Positions 37,018 through 39,511 of a stretch of 39,511 nt of DNA are shown here, in pieces. Every line of letters starts with the position of its first letter. Position 1 is the stretch's first letter. The notes below the pieces were generated by a model. The model did not search any database. It was not told where the DNA came from and saw only the letters and a program-made list of their open reading frames with translations. Source of the stretch: Actinomycetes bacterium (lineage in GTDB: Bacteria; Actinomycetota; Acidimicrobiia; Acidimicrobiales; Bog-793); NCBI GenBank assembly GCA_021838945.1, contig JAKCCH010000017.1, positions 1 through 39,511 of the forward strand, given 5' to 3'. Both the position numbers and the translations under genes were made by a program.

Positions 37018-37941
37018 TCACCCTGGCGTCGGCTCGGCGGACGTCGCTGCGGCCGAGGTCTCCCTCTCGCCCCGTACCGCGTACAGGACGCCGCCGCACA
37101 CGAGGAGCGCGCCGACGATCTGCAACAAGCTCGGGCGCTGTGACAGGACCGCGGCTGCGAGCACGAGTGCGGCTGCCGGCTGGAACAGCAGCAGCAGGGA
37201 CGCCACGGCCGCCGGGAGCCGAGCGAGAGACCAGGTGATGAACAGCCACCCCACCGTCTGGCTCACAAGGGCGAGGCACAGCAACCACCCGAAAGAGCCG
37301 AGGCTCAGTCCGAACGGCATCTCGCCCACGGCGAGGCCGAGCAAAAGCGAAGCTGCAGCGGCCCCGAAGGTCGCCTCGGCGAGGGGCGCTGCCACATGTG
37401 TCGCATCGCTCGCGCTCCGGCGCAGCACGAGGATGAAGCCGGCATACGACACCGACGTCCCGAGCCCGTACAGGATCCCCGCGACCGGGTGGTATCCGGA
37501 CCCGGAGTGGGAGACGAGGCCCGCGACGAGAACCACACCGACCATGACCACCGGCAGCGTCACGAGGAACCGTGCACCGGGACGCTCCCGGAACACGACC
37601 CAGGCGATCGCGGCGACGAACAGCACCTGGAGGTTCCCGAGCACCGTGGCAATGCCGGCGCCGACGTCGTAGATGGCGTGCGTCCACAGCACGAGATCGA
37701 GCCCGAGCAGAGCGCCGGCTGCGACGGCCCTCACCCGGTCCCCCACCGCGCGCGGGCCGGCGCGGCGCTGCTCGAGAACGGCCAGCAGGACGAGCACCGG
37801 CAACGCCAGCACGCAACGATAGAAGGCGGTCGTGCCGGCGGCCGTATGCGCGAGTCGGACGACGACGGCGGAGGAGGAGATGCAGGCGGCGCCGACGAGA
37901 GCAGGGACGACTGGGTCCACGCGGGACGCGGCGGGAGTCAC
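37018..37941 (-). CDS. EamA/DMT-family transporter
   Basis: About 10 hydrophobic segments; duplicated EamA-type halves (AFYRCVLALPVLVLLAVLEQ; VSQTVGWLFITWSLARLPAAVASLLLLFQPAAALVLA). Confidence 0.88.
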   Translation of the reverse strand: MTPAASRVDPVVPALVGAACISSSAVVVRLAHTAAGTTAFYRCVLALPVLVLLAVLEQRRAGPRAVGDRVRAVAAGALLGLDLVLWTHAIYDVGAGIATVLGNLQVLFVAAIAWVVFRERPGARFLVTLPVVMVGVVLVAGLVSHSGSGYHPVAGILYGLGTSVSYAGFILVLRRSASDATHVAAPLAEATFGAAAASLLLGLAVGEMPFGLSLGSFGWLLCLALVSQTVGWLFITWSLARLPAAVASLLLLFQPAAALVLAAAVLSQRPSLLQIVGALLVCGGVLYAVRGERETSAAATSAEPTPG

Positions 37942-37960
37942 GAGGCACCGCGACAGTTAG

Positions 37961-37973
37961 ATACTCTAAGTAT
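37961..37973. promoter_or_regulatory. perfect 13-bp palindrome ATACT-CTA-AGTAT (candidate MarR operator overlapping promoter)
   Basis: Direct reading, located between divergent eamA and marR; ends 1 nt before the GTG start. Confidence 0.6.
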
Positions 37974-38495
37974 GTGACAGTCGAACCAGGACGGCCCCTG
38001 TCCCTCCCCCGCATCACCGCGTTGCTGGCTCGTCACGCGGAGCTCGCCTTGGCAGAGAACGAGCTGTCGCTCCCCCAGTACCGCGTGCTCAACCTGCTCG
38101 CCCAAGGCATCGCGCTCCCCTCTTCGATGGCCGACAGCCTCGACGTCCGCCGGCCGAGCATCACCGCAGTCGTCGACGGTCTCGTGGCTCGCGGTCTCGT
38201 CGTGCGGGAGCCGGACGAGAACGATCGCCGGAGGGTCACCCACTGCATCACCGAGGCCGGCTGCCAGGCGCTCGATACCGCCGAGAACCTCGTCGACCTG
38301 CGGCTGCGCGCCATCCTCGGCGCCCTCGACGACGAGGAGGCGGCGGCGACCGCAGCCGACGGTCTCGCACGCTGGGGCCCTGCACTCATCGCTTGGCGGG
38401 CGAAGAAGCACGCTGAGCGCTCTGCCCAGCAGAAGAACCCCGACGGCAGCGAGCACACCAAGCACGCCGAAGAGAGAGCCGCCGTCCACTCGTGA
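37974..38495 (+). CDS. MarR-family transcriptional regulator
   Basis: ELSLPQYRVLNLLAQG...RRPSITAVVDGLVARGLVVREPDENDRRRVTHCITEAG winged helix. Confidence 0.92.
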   Translation: MTVEPGRPLSLPRITALLARHAELALAENELSLPQYRVLNLLAQGIALPSSMADSLDVRRPSITAVVDGLVARGLVVREPDENDRRRVTHCITEAGCQALDTAENLVDLRLRAILGALDDEEAAATAADGLARWGPALIAWRAKKHAERSAQQKNPDGSEHTKHAEERAAVHS

Positions 38496-39511
38496 GCCTC
38501 CCACAGGACCCGTTCGTCCCGATCGCCGAAGAGCCGCGTTACGCGCGTCCACGCGCCACCATCGATCCGGACAGGGCGAAGTCGTGGCTGCGGCGCGCGT
38601 TCCCGATCGTGAAGGCACACAAATGGACGTTCGCCACCGCTCTCGGGCTCTCCTTCGTCGGCCTCGTCCTGCAGGTGCAGATCCCGAACCTACTGAACAA
38701 GGCCATCGACAACGGCCTTCACCCCCACGGGGTCCCGCTCAGCTTCTACGTCTGGTGGATCCTCGGGCTCGGCGTGGCGGGCGGCATCGCCGGCTACGTC
38801 TCGCGCCTCGCGATCTTTCGCGTCGCCTACGACATCGAGTTCGATCTGCGGAACATCATCTACGAGCACCTGACGCGGATGTCGTTCTCGTTCTACGACC
38901 GTGTCCAGTCGGGACAGCTCATCTCGCGGGCGAACTCGGACATCCGCTCGGTGCAGATGTACATGACGTTCGCGCCGCTCATCTTGCTCCAGTGCTCCAT
39001 CGCCGTCATCGCGTTCGGCTTCATGCTGTCGATCGACGTGCCGCTCGCGTTCATCGCGATGGTGACGATGCCGTTCATCTACGTGGTCGGGGTCAAGATG
39101 CGGAAGTCCCTCTTCCCGGTGTCGTGGCTGATCCAGGCCCGCCTTGCCGAGGTGGCGACGATCGTCGACGAGAACGTGAACGGCGTCCGGGTCGTCAAGT
39201 CGTTCGCCGCCGAGGACCAGCAGCTGCAGGCGCTCGGGAAGGCCGCCACGAGGGTCCAATGGGGTTACGTGAAGGACGCCGACCTGCGCGCGCGATTCAC
39301 ACCGGCCGTTCAGAACCTGTCCCAGATCGGTCTGGTGCTCGTCCTGTTCTTCGGCGGCTGGATGGTCCTCCAGCACCGTCTCGGGCTCGGCGCCATCCTC
39401 GCCTTCAACGCCTACCTGCTCATGATGCAGGTCCCGTTCACGATGCTCGGGATGCTGATCATGATGGGCCAGCGAGCGGCCGCCTCGGCAGAGCGCATCT
39501 ACGAGATAGAT
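38492..39511 (+). CDS. ABC transporter transmembrane (exporter) subunit, truncated by window end
   Basis: GTGA overlap with marR; open frame VSLPQDPFVPIAEEPRYARPRAT...YEHLTRMSFSFYDRVQSGQLISRANSDIRSVQMYM...GVRVVKSFAAEDQQ; absent from the ORF track because there is no in-window stop. Confidence 0.9.
   Translation, partial: MSLPQDPFVPIAEEPRYARPRATIDPDRAKSWLRRAFPIVKAHKWTFATALGLSFVGLVLQVQIPNLLNKAIDNGLHPHGVPLSFYVWWILGLGVAGGIAGYVSRLAIFRVAYDIEFDLRNIIYEHLTRMSFSFYDRVQSGQLISRANSDIRSVQMYMTFAPLILLQCSIAVIAFGFMLSIDVPLAFIAMVTMPFIYVVGVKMRKSLFPVSWLIQARLAEVATIVDENVNGVRVVKSFAAEDQQLQALGKAATRVQWGYVKDADLRARFTPAVQNLSQIGLVLVLFFGGWMVLQHRLGLGAILAFNAYLLMMQVPFTMLGMLIMMGQRAAASAERIYEID

Noticed and set aside
36909-37238. 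109-aa ORF over the tRNA-Cys gene
   Set aside because: The tRNA cloverleaf explains the sequence; the ORF also runs antisense to eamA.
1-39511. CRISPR arrays, IS elements, prophage or toxin-antitoxin modules
   Set aside because: No regularly spaced repeats, transposase, integrase or phage signatures were found on reading both strands.

Overview
The window is about 39.5 kb of high-GC, gene-dense actinobacterial DNA. The repertoire and repeat style suggest Acidimicrobiia, but that is an inference. Blocks from left to right: (i) the C-terminus of fabH followed by fabG-acpP-fabF and a UbiB/ABC1 kinase on +; (ii) three orphan genes, including a stand-alone protein of about six repeated 'GYxLxxxDGxVxxFGxA' units; (iii) a long minus-strand block, read 3' to 5' on the map: pheT, pheS, SpoU/TrmH methyltransferase, rplT, rpmI, infC, and after a short divergent interval GNAT, a CSD-like protein, hisG, ribH, ribBA, ribD, mogA/moaB, rpe, fmt, def, ribF, truB, rbfA, infB, ylxR, nusA, rimP; (iv) a noncoding gap of about 600 bp, then a compact Tad-type pilus locus on + (cpaB-like, tadZ-like, tadA/cpaF, tadB, tadC, small pilin-like, two TadE-like, one TadG-like) ending in a 700+ aa BTAD/SARP-type regulator and an InhA-like fabI; (v) tRNA-Cys, an EamA transporter divergent from a MarR regulator, and a truncated ABC exporter. 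No CRISPR array, IS element or prophage was recognised. The observations most worth checking are: a strong intrinsic terminator in the rimP-nusA leader behind an extended -10 promoter; a RibF whose riboflavin-kinase half looks degenerate, in a rib cluster that also lacks ribE; a Tad locus with a non-canonical pilin, a Walker-A-less TadZ and a terminal BTAD regulator plus fabI; the stand-alone repeat protein behind a palindromic promoter; and a perfect palindrome overlapping a probable leaderless marR start.
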